Shown in pieces: positions 43,641 through 55,959 of a stretch of 64,000 nucleotides of DNA. The stretch is from Lineus longissimus (lineage: Eukaryota; Nemertea; Pilidiophora; Heteronemertea; Lineidae), in NCBI RefSeq assembly GCF_910592395.1, contig NC_088310.1, positions 10,299,501-10,363,500 of the forward strand, in the 5' to 3' direction. The position numbers and the translations under genes were made by a program. Under the pieces are notes generated by a model, which was not told where the DNA came from, ran no database searches, and worked only from the letters and a program-made list of their open reading frames with translations. Position 1 is the first letter of the stretch. Each line of letters opens with the position of its first letter.

Positions 43641-46600
43641 ATGGTACACCTCTTAAGACTCTGTCGGCCGATCGGGTGGGATAATAGAGAGGATGCATAC
43701 TATTACGACTCCCACTCCGACTTAAACTGAGTTTGAAGCTGACAGTCATTTAGTGAAATCTTCAATTTAACTGAATTGTTGAACGCTTTCAAATTGATAA
43801 ATTACCTGTATCTGCACAATCATTTTTGAAATTCCAAATTGGACCTGTGCATAAAACAGATATAATGAAGTCGTCATTCAAGTCATAGGCAATCACTACG
43901 ACTTGGAATACGACTTCATAATTTCCTCTTTATGGACAGGTCCGATCTGGAATTTTGATGTACACGTAGTTGATCAATATGAAAACGTTCGTCACTTAAT
44001 TTAAATCGAAGTTTTCACTAGATGACAGTAATTCACTCTTGAAGTCTGCGTAGGAGTCGTAAATGATCCACAACCTCTCCAATGCGGACAAATCTGCGAC
44101 CTGTCGTTGGCTGTCTTCAGCGGTCGCACGACCCAGTCTTGCAAGAAATTGGTCCAGTCTTATGAGACTGAGTCGTAGTCAGTCATGTAGTGCAAACATC
44201 CTTGCAAAGCGACCCGCTCGTCGGGTCATGAGGTCTTTGAAGGGTTGCGACGCGATTCACTTGCGATAGCCAATCAGTACTTTTCACTTCGTTACATGAT
44301 TACAGTAATCATGGCAGACTTCTCGACTGATGAACGTGAAGACCGTCCCATTGAACTTTAGCGAGTTTCAGTTGGCTGATGCAATCGTATGGTGAGGACG
44401 CTCGTCGCACTACGTATTTATCGCAAGACTGCATGCCCGGAAGACGAGACTGTCGGGTCGCAACATGCAGAATCATATAATGTGGCCAGGCCTTTGGATA
44501 TTGAGGGCATTGTCGTTGGATGCTATTTAACATTGTTCAATCGGGATGGACAATGGGTGAGCGACACCAATTTCTCTAATGGGCATGTTACCTTGGTATT
44601 GATTTCATAGGAAGATAAAATGGGAGAAAATGAACCTCCTTTTTGCCTATTAGTTCAGTTCTATCGGCAATTGAGCTATGAATACACCAAAGCTTGCCTG
44701 GACCTTGTAATGCTACTTCGTCTGAGGCTGAGACGCTAAATTCACGAAGCTGGATCAATGGAAACGCCCCTGAGATAATTTTCGAGACTTGGAGTCGGGG
44801 GGGGGGGGGGGGGGGGGTAAAACCTCCTAGCAAATAAATATCCAATGCTGACGTAATCATAGTAATATTTCTGCATAGAATAGCTTCATTCAAGAACATG
44901 AACTATTCATATGGTTTGACAATGAAGTTCCGATCATTTAACCATTACAAATTTCAAAAAGTTTACATTTTGATAAATTACCCCTATATCAGCATTTTTC
45001 ATAATTTATAATTTAGTTTTTTAATTTTTGGAAAAAGTTTCTATGGATATTTGAAGGCAAAAACCTTTGCAAAATTTTAGATCCAGCTTTTTACACATGA
45101 GGGAATAGGGGCAATTTGCATAAAACATCTTAAAACTGCCTCGCGTGAAAAGGGATGGCATTCAAATTGGATTAAAGACCATGGCAAGGTAGACTAGGCG
45201 CATTTGCTTGGTTTTTCACAAAGTTTCCAGGTTACATCACTAACTCTTTTGCCTCCATGTCAGTTTCATTTCTTTAAATGCCATTCCGGCCTTTGCGGTG
45301 CCAACCAATTTTTACTTGGTTCAGGCAATTTGCCCTTGCTCGCTCATGCGTGAAAAGCTGTGTCTAAAACTTTGTAACGGTTTGTATTACACCCCTCCTA
45401 CCTATATCCATTGAAACATTTTCCAAAAGTTAAGAAAATAAATTATAAATTATAAAAAATGATAATATGGGGGCAATTTATCAAAATGTACACAGCCATA
45501 TGATTCATCATGATCATCCAGGTGTGCCTGGGATGCATGTGAAGGAACCGAACTCGTCCATTAAATATACATATCAAAATTAATTAACTTATCTAAATTC
45601 TGTCTGCCAGACTTGCCAGGTGTGCCTGAGATGCATGTGAAGGAACTCATCTATTAAACATACCTTATCAAAATTAATTAACTAATCTAAATTCTGTCTG
45701 TCAGACTGGCTTGCAAGATGTTAAGCACATTCATCAGAATTATGATATCCAGTCATTAAATCTGACTTTGACCTTAAAAAAACGTTTAAACGACATCTAG
45801 GATCAGCCCGCTGGGCCAAGTCGATCCATGTACCAGCTAAACCATGAATTCCCTATCACACTAAAATCGCCGTCGAAATATACGTATGTGAAGTGCTGAT
45901 TACAATCAGAGGTTGATATACATTACTGCAGTTTCTTCGACCCAAGACTAGTTAATTAAAAAATCAAAGGCTGGACGGATGATCATGACGCCATGACCAT
46001 CGGACGGCGTCTCCTACCCGTTTTCTATACACATGTTGAAAGGCAACGAACAATCATGGCAGCGAAAGGTATCGATTTGCCTTAGAAAAAAATACGTGCT
46101 TACCTGGAGAGAAAATGACGACACAAAAAAGAACATACAAAAGAATAGTCCATTTTGAGGGGCGTAAGGCGTGCATATATTATTTTTATCATATTTTACC
46201 CCTCTGACACTGTAATGGAAGGGGCTTGTTTCTATCAACTCACACAACAGGTGTGAGTCTAATGGTTACGTGTATACTCTAGACTCACTGATCTAACACC
46301 GTTTTGGAATATGCCAAGCCTCCATTCATATACTGCCATTTTCCTTCGATGCCATTCATCATTGTTCAATCGAGATAGCCAATAGGGGGCGACACCAAGT
46401 TGCCTAACATTTCTGATGGTCGTGTCATTATGCTCTGCCCTTGGCGTTTTTTGTGTAGATTTCACAACAAAGGTTCAGAACGACAGGCAGATATGCCCTG
46501 AGCCAATCAGGTATGAAGGGGCCTTGGCCTGTTCAATGCACATTGTGCTGGGGGCGGTCATGCCCAGAGATAATGAACCGGCGTTAGATCGGCGAGTCAA

Positions 46601-47049
46601 GAGTATATATAAGAATAATAGAAAATGTAAACAAACTTCATTTCTAATCCATATGTCCATCAATATGAAAATTCTTGCGGTAGACCCATAAGCATTCTAG
46701 TGCACTGCTACCGTCCCCTTTCGACTCAATGAAGGAATGCACCGAAGTACCGGCAGAGTTTGGAGCAAGTGGCGGCGGCCAAAGAAAGTGAAAATGTAAG
46801 AAAAAACTTTTTAAAAAGACGTGACGAAAAAGATAACAAACATGCGATTTCTCTCCACACAAAGTAAAAACAACATTGACCAGCGAGTGGATAACTTTCT
46901 GTTTTTGTAAATTTATCTGTTAACTACGTACCCTCAGTTCATATCTGTTCTGAAATTGATCGTTTTTGGTCTCGGTGAATGTTCGGTTTCTGAAGACGGC
47001 TTCTGCTTGGCTTCTGTCCGATTTGAAATGTATTCATCAATAAATCCAT
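43641..47049. other. non-coding intergenic sequence
   Basis: No supported genes. Contains a poly-G run near 44798-44817 and two related short segments around 44530-44590 and 46360-46430 (CATTGTTCAATCG, GCGACACCAA). Two near-duplicates around 45530-45600 and 45615-45690 share GTGCCTG.GATGCATGTGAAG. Confidence 0.4.
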
Positions 47050-48330
47050 ATAATTCAAATTCAAATGAACTTTATTAGTCACCATATAAAAAGGCACACG
47101 ACATATAAAGTATAATAGTATCATGTATATACATGATACTGGCAATACTAAGCTGAACATCAATGAAATAACAAGTAAACTAGCTAAATCAAATGCATTT
47201 AAAAAACAAACAACCGAATAACTTCTTGTGATAATAGAATCAAAATATCCCCAGCCCTATTTTGTTGATTTCACAATTTTCCACAGAAAGGCCTCTGCTA
47301 TATGACTTATACTCACGTCATGACCCAGCATATCTGTCTGTCCAACCCCCGAAAAATACCAGTAAATAATTTTAATTCCTCCAGAGCTTTAGTCCGAATT
47401 TCTTTCATATCATGCCTGGCACATTCCATTATCACATGAAACTCCGACCCTATCTCACCTGAGGTACACAATGAACATATCCGTTTTTCCTTAGGTATAT
47501 TTTTCCTTCTCTCAGACTCAATATCAAAGTTATGATCTGATACACGAACCTTTGAAATGGCTCTCCTAAAGTTAGCGTTAACCACTGAATCTAAATACCG
47601 TTCTCTTCCGGAATTGACGTTGAGAGAAGAATACAACTCCGACTTACTTTTGCACTTAAGTTCATCAATCAAAATACGTTCTAACGAGTCCCTAATCTTC
47701 AACCTCATTTTCTCCACAAACGAAGTGTTGATTGCATTTAAATCTAAATCTACCAAGTCGACCCCTATTATAAACTTAAGTATACTAGCTGGAAAGTAAA
47801 AAAACCTGGATATTCCACATTGCAAATTCTTAAACTCAGCTCTCACAGCTAACTGAGCTAACTCATTATTCTTTGATGTAATATGATGTATAAAATTTGA
47901 AACTGTTACAAAAATAGTAAAAGATAAAGTAAGACGTCCCAACTCAGCAAGAACAGCAACACTACACGTTTGACGCCGGACTCCTTGGACTGACTTACGA
48001 AACTTCGTATTAATCAATTCATAGACAAAAACCCCCACCAAATACCTGCTTTCTACGACAAAGATAAACACCCGAAACTTCAGAACCATACAGAAGTTGT
48101 GTTTTTATTAAAAGATCAAATAAACTGAGGAGTGCTTTTACTTGTGTACCCTGATAAATGTTAAAATGTTTATTCAACTGGAAAACTGCCTGCTTTGCTT
48201 TGCTTGTTAATGTTTGCTCTGCTTTCTTAAGGGATCCATTGCAAGAAAAAATTATACCAAGATACTTAACAGATTCAACAAGATCAACGTCCGCATCACC
48301 AACTCTGAGGGAAAGACCCTTCTTAAACCT
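47050..48330 (-). pseudogene. non-LTR retrotransposon 3' relic
   Basis: The minus-strand frame 48089-47313 ends with a zinc-knuckle-like tail (RICSLCTSGEIGSEFHVIME then C), as at the C-terminus of many LINE ORF2 proteins. Upstream, 48330-48130 in another frame reads VGDADVDLVESVKYLGIIF, the post-catalytic RT block. The 3' end carries AATAAAGTTCATTTGAATTT, typical of LINE tails ending in short repeats. It is 5'-truncated and frameshifted. Confidence 0.75.
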
Positions 48331-48333
48331 TTT

Positions 48334-48480
48334 AGATCAGTGGCGTAGTGGTTGGAGCACAGGGCTCATAATCAGGAGGTCGTGGGTTCGATTCTCGGAA
48401 GGGTCACTACTGTTTCGTCTTTGTGTCTTTGAGCAAGGCATTTATGACGTTTATAGAAATTAAAAGTGCCCGTCTATAGG
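48334..48480 (+). mobile_element. tRNA-derived SINE
   Basis: The head resembles tRNA-Met: A-box-like TGGCGTAGTGG, anticodon-loop region GGGCTCATAATC (CAT) and B-box GGTTCGATTCT. The stems do not pair well enough for a functional tRNA, and the sequence continues into TGTGTCTTTGAGCAAGGCA, a segment common in tRNA-derived SINEs. It begins exactly where the LINE relic ends. Confidence 0.7.
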
Positions 48481-48537
48481 TTTTCAAGATTCGTAGATAT
48501 TTTTCGTGCGAGAATAGACATAAAAATATTGTGTACT

Positions 48538-48715
48538 ACAGGGTGACTCAAAAAAGTATACCCTCCTTGACTCATCGATTAATCGATTATATGTTAACTA
48601 CCAAATTTTAGTTTAAGTATAGTATGTCATTAGAAAGAGCTGGAATCCTAAACATGCATTTATTCATTTTTTTCGGGTGAGTCATTATGGTTATTTGACG
48701 AAGTGTAATAGTGTC
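48538..48715 (+). mobile_element. possible Tc1/mariner-type terminus
   Basis: TA followed by CAGGGTGACTCAAAAAAGTA resembles terminal repeats of mariner-like elements. No opposite end was found, so this is a fragment at best. Confidence 0.3.
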
Positions 48716-49145
48716 ACGGTTTGGGTTTATAGCGATAGCATCAAAATTAAGAGTCAGTGGTTGGGGTTAGCCTTAACATGAAAAGTATGGGTAATGGTTG
48801 ACGTAAGCAATAGCATCAAAATCAAAGGTCATGGTTGGGGTTAGCTATAGCATATGAGAAGGTAGGGGCAATGTTTGGGTAAGCTACAGCATGAAGAGAC
48901 TGAGTTAATTGTTAGGGTCAGCAAAAGCATCAAAAGAAAATGTCATAGTTGGTATAGCTATAGTATTATGAGAAGGAAGGGTCATGGTAGAGTTTAGCAA
49001 TAGCAAGAAAAGGATGGGTAATGGTTGGGGTAAACAACGGCATCAAAATCAAAGGTCATGGTTGGAGTTAGCTCTAGCAAATCAGAAGGCAGGGTCATGG
49101 TGGGAGTTAGCTATAGCACGAAATGACTGGGTAATGGTTGTCAGA
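48715..49145. repeat. degenerate minisatellite, period about 113 bp
   Basis: The motif GGTCATGGTTGGGGTTAGCT with variants recurs at about 48826, 48940 and 49053, with sub-repeats of GGGTAATGGTTG and AGCATCAAAA between. Degenerate and probably old. Confidence 0.75.
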
Positions 49146-49350
49146 AGGACTTATGGACTGTACCATCAAGATGGTTTGAGGTTCCACTCCATCGCCCCGG
49201 GGTAAACGTCTCAGAAGGACTTACTGAGAGTCCAATGGGGGGGGGGGGGGGCTTCCCCCAATGCACTGGCTAAAATATGTCAAAAGGACGGGGTTTGGGG
49301 GCTTCCCCATGTCAACAGTTGTGTGAGTTTACTAGAGCTTTCATTTTACA
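49146..49350. repeat. interspersed repeat F, copy 1
   Basis: Matches 58795-59020 in the same orientation (GGACTGTACCATCA, CGCCCCGGGGTAA, CTTCCCCCAATGCACTGG). Both copies contain a poly-G run. Confidence 0.65.
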
Positions 49351-51877
49351 TATCATTTTGATGCAAAGGTAAACCTGTCCAATACCTTTACCCACCGGAA
49401 TAATATCGAGTCGAATTGTCATCAATTGCTCCCAGCAGCAGTGTTTCACAAAATAACCTTGCATCTTTCTACTGCATGGTTAGGAATCCAATGCCCGTGC
49501 TTGTAGTGGCCGTTATACCGAGGGAAGTTCGTTTTGAAATCATACTAGTATTTGTGAATGAATTTTCATGATTATTGGTCTGCCGTTTTACATTTCTCGT
49601 TCTGAAAGGGTGAATGCGTTAGACTGGATCTTCATTGATACGTTTCATGATGATTTTTCTTTCAAATGTTGTTAACTATGAAGCGCAGAAGCACCCAGGG
49701 TCCGGATGTTTAATGGCACAAAGGACGCGTTATCCCTAACAGTTATGTTAGGCATCATTAAGGACGTTATCTTTGCAGTTAATCCCATTAAAATCTAACG
49801 ACTCCGTTAAAGTTACCCTTGTTTTGAACATCCCAGCCCCGGAGAACCAATATTCTTAATTCCGAGCATTACGCCGTCTCGAGCATCTCTTGTTCCTCAT
49901 GTTCCAGGGTTCCGAATTTACCCGAAATATTCCGTAGCCAAAAATCGCTCTCCCGGCAAGCGTGTACTGATGAACTGATGTTATTTGGGTATACAAATAC
50001 TGGGCCTGCTGTTCAAGGCGCTGCGTTCAAGCAGCAGATATAACCGCCAGACCGTTAACCACGTAAAATAGACAACCCAATAAAAGGTTATCGTCTTAAT
50101 TCAGCATACTAAATGGAGGTTGGCACATCTCTGCCTATCAATATTCGCATCAATTTGATAATTACCCAAAAAAAGTCATCGGCTTGCAGTTGTTGAATTA
50201 ATGTTATGAATATATATCCCATTATTTTGTAATAAACCAACTTGCATGATCAAGGCAGTCATCCACACGAACTTTCTCAAACGTGTGAGTTTGTATTTCC
50301 GACTAATTGACAATTTGGAAAAGCAAGGCTATATCAGCACCCGGTAAGTAAGATAGGGTCTATGATTAGAACTTGTGAAACAAGGTTTGCTTCTCAGATC
50401 AGCCCAGTCGATGCTACATGTAAGTGAACTCCCACATAATCAGAAACTTAGAGACATTGAGGAAGAGTTAAGGGACAAATATCAGCCGATCGAGTAAGAA
50501 GGAAAACATGTAAAGATGTGGTCTTTTTGGTGGGAGGGGTGGAGGGACTCGATCGGCTACTATTGGGTTTGCTAAACTCGCGAAAAAAAACAACAAACAG
50601 ACAATATATGGATTTAGTTGGTGTAAAACATGTTTCACCATGTGGCCACATACATTCCGTACACGTTCAGCTAATTTTTAAAGTGAGTAAATTCGATCAC
50701 TTAATGGCTGTTTTCTTGTATTTTCATTAATTTTATTGGTCAAACTAGTAGGCCCACCCAAGAGCCCTCAGCTACCTAAACTCACCATCCTGCCATGCCT
50801 GCAGGGTGATAATATTATCAGCAGTCTCGGTTGATAACTGAAGGAATACATTTTTGGAAAAGAATGCAGTGAGAGGGTTCATGATTTATCAACAATGTTA
50901 TTTTTGCTCGGACAAACCATGTGCTCTTGTTTACGTATCTTGCTAAGAACAGTCCTATCCGCTGGGCACTGATGTACGGTCTCCAATCAAAGTCAAAGTT
51001 ATCTTATTCGTAGTACGCGATTTCACTCAGGCATAACTGCAGGGTGTATTCTTGGCGATTACTCTTGCATTATTTGCAATCAGTTGGGGCAACAGCTTTT
51101 TAAGTAATCATCCGCCATCCGTTCCATATGCCAGATTAACTACGAATACGCGACCAAAAATAATTTTGTCTTTGATCAGTCACCGTGTGAAGGTGCTGAG
51201 GGATGAAATTATTTTCAGGTCATTCAAGGCTTGCCATTCTCACAAGAGTGAATGCATTAGTTGTTTAGATATTTGGATAGAAGTAATTTTTTGGTTTTGA
51301 ATATGCACTGTTCTCAATTATTGTTCGAGGCGGGCTGTATATGTTATACCCGATCCTTAGGAAATTAGGTGTTCGCTTTAACATTAAACATTCCAACTGG
51401 TGGAACACAACTTTATTTTTTATATCGTTATGGTAACGTTTTTTCGTGGTGTATCGGTCCTACACACAACCTCCACGGTAGAGATATTTCGTCTCATTTT
51501 AGTTCAAAGCACGAAATAAATTCGTCCAATCAGAACGTCGCTAGCATCCGATTCAAGGAATTTTGTAATGCTGTAGCAGCGATATCCTGCTGACGGACAA
51601 AAAAAGTACTATTTTCTCCGCGATTCGCACTGTACTACATCTCGTACTATTTGGCACTTTTCTGGGCTCCGATTGGCCTGTGTGCCACCCAATAAACCGC
51701 GAGCACTCGAACAATGTGCTTCGTGCTATTGGGCCTACACACGTTAAATAGTCTTTTGCATTTATATGTAGTTGTGAAAGGGGCTGAATCTTGTTTGAAG
51801 TCTTCTTGCTGGAATAAAATCTGCCTATCATAACCTGAAGTCCCTCTGATTTCAGAATTCGTAGTAAAAACGTGAAG
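49351..51877. other. non-coding intergenic sequence and upstream region of the peptide gene
   Basis: No exon with splice support or recognisable repeat was found. The promoter of the peptide gene should lie at its right end, but no TATA box could be placed with confidence. Confidence 0.35.
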
Positions 51878-51947
51878 ATGCAACGACTCCCATTAATGCT
51901 ATTCGGCATTTTGGTACTCCTGGTAATCAGCCAAGTGTCGGCGGCAG
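51878..51947 (+). CDS. peptide precursor exon 1 (signal peptide)
   Basis: The signal peptide coding exon ends at a strong donor GCAG|GTATGT. The upstream GTG is not used; the first ATG in frame is at 51878. The hydrophobic core is LMLFGILVLLVI. Confidence 0.75.
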
Positions 51948-53574
51948 GTATGTCATCAGTTCGTAAAGCGACTCGCAGACGCATAGTTTGCATGCAATAT
52001 ATCAATCGCTTGTCTGCAAGAGTCATTGCCAGAGTCGGTCGTTGGGACCTGCGATAAATGTAAAACCCAGGGATGACCGATTTGATGAGTGTGGTCTGAT
52101 AATGATCGTTATAATAAAAAAAGACCCGGCTTGACCTCTGCAGTCCAAACGAGGCCTGTGTATTTCTTTTGGAATAATGATTTGAAATGCCTAAGAATTT
52201 AAAATCAAAAGTTATTCTAGGGTTCTATGGGTAGGGAAAAAATATCGGGTGATCTAAAAAGAAAAACTCATATAAAATTAAACTCCCGCTTTTTAAAGTA
52301 CAATCAAAATGTAATCAAAATGAAATTATTGAAAATTCGCACTCTTGTGGCCACTGATATCATCAAAGACAGATTACTTCAAAAAACCCACAGCTTAAAC
52401 ATCAGAAATATACCCTTTCTTTCGGCAGCTGTAGATCAGACACCCGTCGACCGATTCAGACGATTCTTGTACCACTGATTATGAGCTGCATTTGCTCTAA
52501 ACTAAATATATCCCTCGTGCAAGCGTGAATCATTTCGACCTACTGTGAGATGTGAGCGCCCCCTGTTGGCGGCTTTGTGTAACTTTACCTTGCATCCCTA
52601 TATTGTCCCTTTAAACAATAGTTCCATCAGTTCATGCATGGAAGAAGAGGCTTTGGGTGGTATCGCAGCAGGATGGTGAGCCAATTCATCACTAAAAGCA
52701 ATTTGCATAGGTGACTACACGCTACGATTTTGACGGGCATTTCTTTTATTTGACATTACACGTACTTAAACATTAAGGAGAATATCAAAATGAAGTAGGA
52801 AGAAATATAAATTAGGAAATGCATGCATTTTCATCAGGATAGACACTGATCCTTTTGAGATTCTGGAAAAACATTTGGTCTTTAGCGAGCATATTTGACA
52901 CAACATTTTGACTTTGGAGTAAATCTAAAAGTATATAAATGTGTTATACTTAAAATTCAGAATTACGTAAAAAACAATTAGGACCTATCGTCCAGTAATT
53001 AACATATAATACACTGGATATCTTGGTAGCCATAGTTGTTAACAACCATTAACGTTCGGTGCCCTTTTTTGACCAACCGATATATGCTGCTGCTAATTTT
53101 GCCGATGTACCGTGAAACGATATCATACCAACAGTGCCTTCGTTCGTTTAACCTTAATACTCCTGCGTTTTGTCTCTCGCTCATAAATGAAGAGTAATTC
53201 GAGATATGGGGCTTACGTGACGTACAGTAGTGTATGGGGTCCGAGGATTCAATTATGCGCTTTTGTTTATAAGGTAAAGATGCGCATGTGCAGGTGCGTA
53301 TGCGTGACTGCAACTCCGGGACAAACGAGAAGTTAACAGAGTTCTCCTGCAGATGGTGCATCGGGCTTGCATTCACGTGCATTAGTGTCGACTTAGCATT
53401 CTCTCAATACACTTCTCTTTTAATGCGTCATATTTTAATACATACATTTCAGAAGTAGAAGACGATGAAATAGACTATGCTTTCGAAGCATTCGTGAAAA
53501 GGCGCACCAACAAGCGTGGCTTCTGGGTTAAACCACTTAAACCGGACTTCAGTCTCTTGAAGAAGTGGAGATAG
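51878..53574 (+). CDS. secreted cationic peptide precursor, 63 aa, two exons
   Basis: Exon 1 (51878-51947, ATG start) encodes a classic signal peptide, MQRLPLMLFGILVLLVISQV then SA, and ends G|GTATGT. Exon 2 (53453-53574, acceptor ACATTTCAG) continues in frame: an acidic propiece EVEDDEIDYAFEAF, then a basic region VKRRTNKRGFWVKPLKPDF and SLLKKWR before TAG. AATAAA follows at 53644. The layout (signal, acidic pro-region, dibasic KRR and KR sites, basic aromatic C-terminus) is that of a prepropeptide for a neuropeptide or antimicrobial peptide. Cleavage at NKR would release an 18-residue peptide starting GFWVKP. There is no Cys, and no C-terminal Gly for amidation. I do not recognise the family; antimicrobial versus signalling role is inference. 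Confidence 0.75.
52355..52500 (+). repeat. dispersed repeat C, copy 2, in the peptide-gene intron
   Basis: Pairs with 6035-6175. In one frame it encodes RNIPFLSAAVDQTPVDRFRR then FLYH. The open frame extends upstream to about 52227 with lysine-rich sequence. Confidence 0.45.
53453..53574 (+). CDS. peptide precursor exon 2 (pro-region and mature peptide)
   Basis: 122 nt, completing a split codon (G|AA). Acidic first half, strongly basic second half, TAG stop. Confidence 0.75.
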
Positions 53575-53643
53575 AGGCTGATTGGTGCTTCATGTAGCCT
53601 CCATCACGTCTTACGGATGCGTCACGGTACATGTAGAACAAGA

Positions 53644-53649
53644 AATAAA
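53644..53649 (+). terminator. polyadenylation signal of the peptide gene
   Basis: AATAAA 70 bp after the stop codon. Confidence 0.65.
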
Positions 53650-54369
53650 GCATTTTAACAAGACAGCTATTGTTTGGATTATTTATTATTCCTTCTATGA
53701 TCAAGTCCATGAGCAATTGCATGTAATGTGGAGGCCTGATCATTGGCCTTTTTCATAGGAGACTAAAGGATTCTGAAAGTCACAAAAATGTTTCCCTCTC
53801 TAACTTACCGTTTATTTTGCCAAATTGGCCTTGAACAGAGAAGGATGGAAAAGCGCCATAGAAGAACTCAATATTATTATTGTTTATGTATCATTTTCTA
53901 TCTTCGCCGCCAGACCGTCGAAGACCCAACTGCAATTTAAACATGATAGACACAAATTAACTGTTTTCAGCAAGTTCATTGATGAGGCAAAATATAAAGG
54001 CGCTCGATGTCCTTGACATTTTGATTATATTTGGCTATCGTGAAAAAGCACGGGAAAAAAGGCACGACCCCATGAATACATCGTAACGACAACCGCCACT
54101 GCCAGACTGCGTTCATTGAAACAGATGCAGAAATGTGTCTGTTGCGTCGACTTCCGATTGATAAAATCCGAAGGTTTCCTGTTACAACAAGAATGACCGA
54201 GGGATCGGAGTGGTAAAATGTACACTTGCCTGTGTTTATATTATTGCATGGCAAATGTTTGTGCTACGTCGGGTTAGTTTCGACAGAGTTATATTTGTTG
54301 CGACCATGTTGGACTCGTCCTCATGCACTAATAAATGCCATACTTCTTTGCAGCAGCTTTGTAAGTAAT

Positions 54370-55668
54370 TATAAGGTAAAATTGGGGTAATTGTAGCCCC
54401 TTTTTACCTATAATTTTTGTTACCAGGCAGATTCACTGAAACCGGCCTGCACCTTGTAGTGGCACTTCTTCCAATTGTACAGACTGCAATTAAGGACACT
54501 TAATCTTAAACAATGCCTCTGAGAGACAATACAAAACTCGTGGTCAGGGGCTTCAAATACCCCGTGGCCTTGGGGAATTTGTAGCCCCTGACTAAAATTT
54601 TAAATTGCATGTTTTTTATGTATGAGAACACTTTTTTCATTGGTTTATGGTCTTTATTGGTAATAAAGCTTTCAATATTATTCCAATCAAGGTTGACGAC
54701 GAGATTTTGCTGGTATCAAACGATATTTATTGAACACATTAAGTGGTGTTCGATGCAATTACTTACCAACAATTTAAACAATATCGTCACAAATCAGACT
54801 GATTTTAGAATGGTGTAAAAACACAACGTTCTATCTATCACCTCTGTTGTACATTACATCTTGTGTCAGACAATAGCTTGTGATATTCTGAATAGAATGG
54901 CGGTCTTGTCATGCGCCATTAAAAACTTTAGTTTCAGTTATGGGCCATGTATCAACACCAAATATAGCTGGCATCACTTAATGATAATGTAATGTACCAT
55001 GAGAAATGCTGCTATCTAGTCAATGGAATTGCTTTAACGAGAGACACCAGTAACTTTGAAAATATTAAAATTATTTCGAAATAATTTTAGAGGAACTAGT
55101 ATGAAACATCAAATGTATCATTGTTGGCACATGAAGGGTTAACATTGTATCAAAATTGAATAGGTTTATGATCAAATAATATAATTCGAGTAAAAGAATA
55201 AAAAAACTATCATTTTCATGATTTATGACATGGTATATGGAGCTATTTATAGGGGCTACAAATACCCCGAACCAACGGGCTACAAATACCCCGAGGGTAC
55301 ATTGGTTAGAAAAGTGTCTCTGAAATGACATCAAATGCCGCATACAACATTCTCTACACTCAATACTGATCACCTCAACCAAGTTTCATATATATCAATG
55401 CTCTGCAAGTATGGAAAATGTGGACCTGTAAAAAGTTCGATCCGACTTTTTTGTGCATGTGTCTGGTTTGTTTTCTTCTTATAGCCAAAGCTCTTACATA
55501 ACATATTGCATAATCCAAAACTATTGATGTTGTGATACTCAAGAGTCACCTCTTTCATATCCATGCTTTGGTTGGCTGAATAATTCCGCAGTTACCGCAA
55601 TATGAATCAGAAACATTATCAGGGGCTACAATTTGACCGGGGTTACAAATACCCTATTTTACCTTATA
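54370..55668. mobile_element. 1.3-kb MITE-like element
   Basis: The ends are inverted: left TATAAGGTAAAATTGGGGTA, right (reverse complement) TATAAGGTAAAATAGGGTAT, both followed by TTGTA.CCCC. Extra internal copies of GGGGTATTTGTAGCCCC lie near 54570 and, as a tandem pair, near 55254-55300. No transposase. The target duplication is probably TA. Confidence 0.7.
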
Positions 55669-55959
55669 TGATAGATGACAAAAAATTTAAACGGCAATTA
55701 TGTCGTTGGAATTCGCGTCGGCTGCCCTTGTGCATTCCGGACAGTGAGGTCAAGAGGATGCGTAACGCAAGGAGTGGTACTTTCTAAACGAATAATACCA
55801 ATTTGTTCATGAACCATTAATTGGATAATTATGGACTACGAGAGGCTTTAATTGAACACCCGCCAAAAAATTATACAGTAACGTCCATTCTATGATCTTG
55901 CACGTGTTTCATAGACCTTCTAGATGGGAGGCTTAATGCTATAATCTTGAAGGTAACTG

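Noticed and set aside
44063-44610. Short plus-strand frames near 44.1-44.6 kb
   Set aside because: No splice sites or recognisable motifs; part overlaps a low-copy repeat also seen near 46360.
48337-48410. Functional tRNA-Met gene
   Set aside because: A and B boxes are present, but the acceptor and anticodon stems pair poorly and the sequence continues into a SINE body.
55602-55787. Basic C-terminal peptide KRQLCRWNSRRLPLC as a second peptide gene
   Set aside because: The frame begins inside the terminus of the MITE-like element and has no signal peptide or acceptor.
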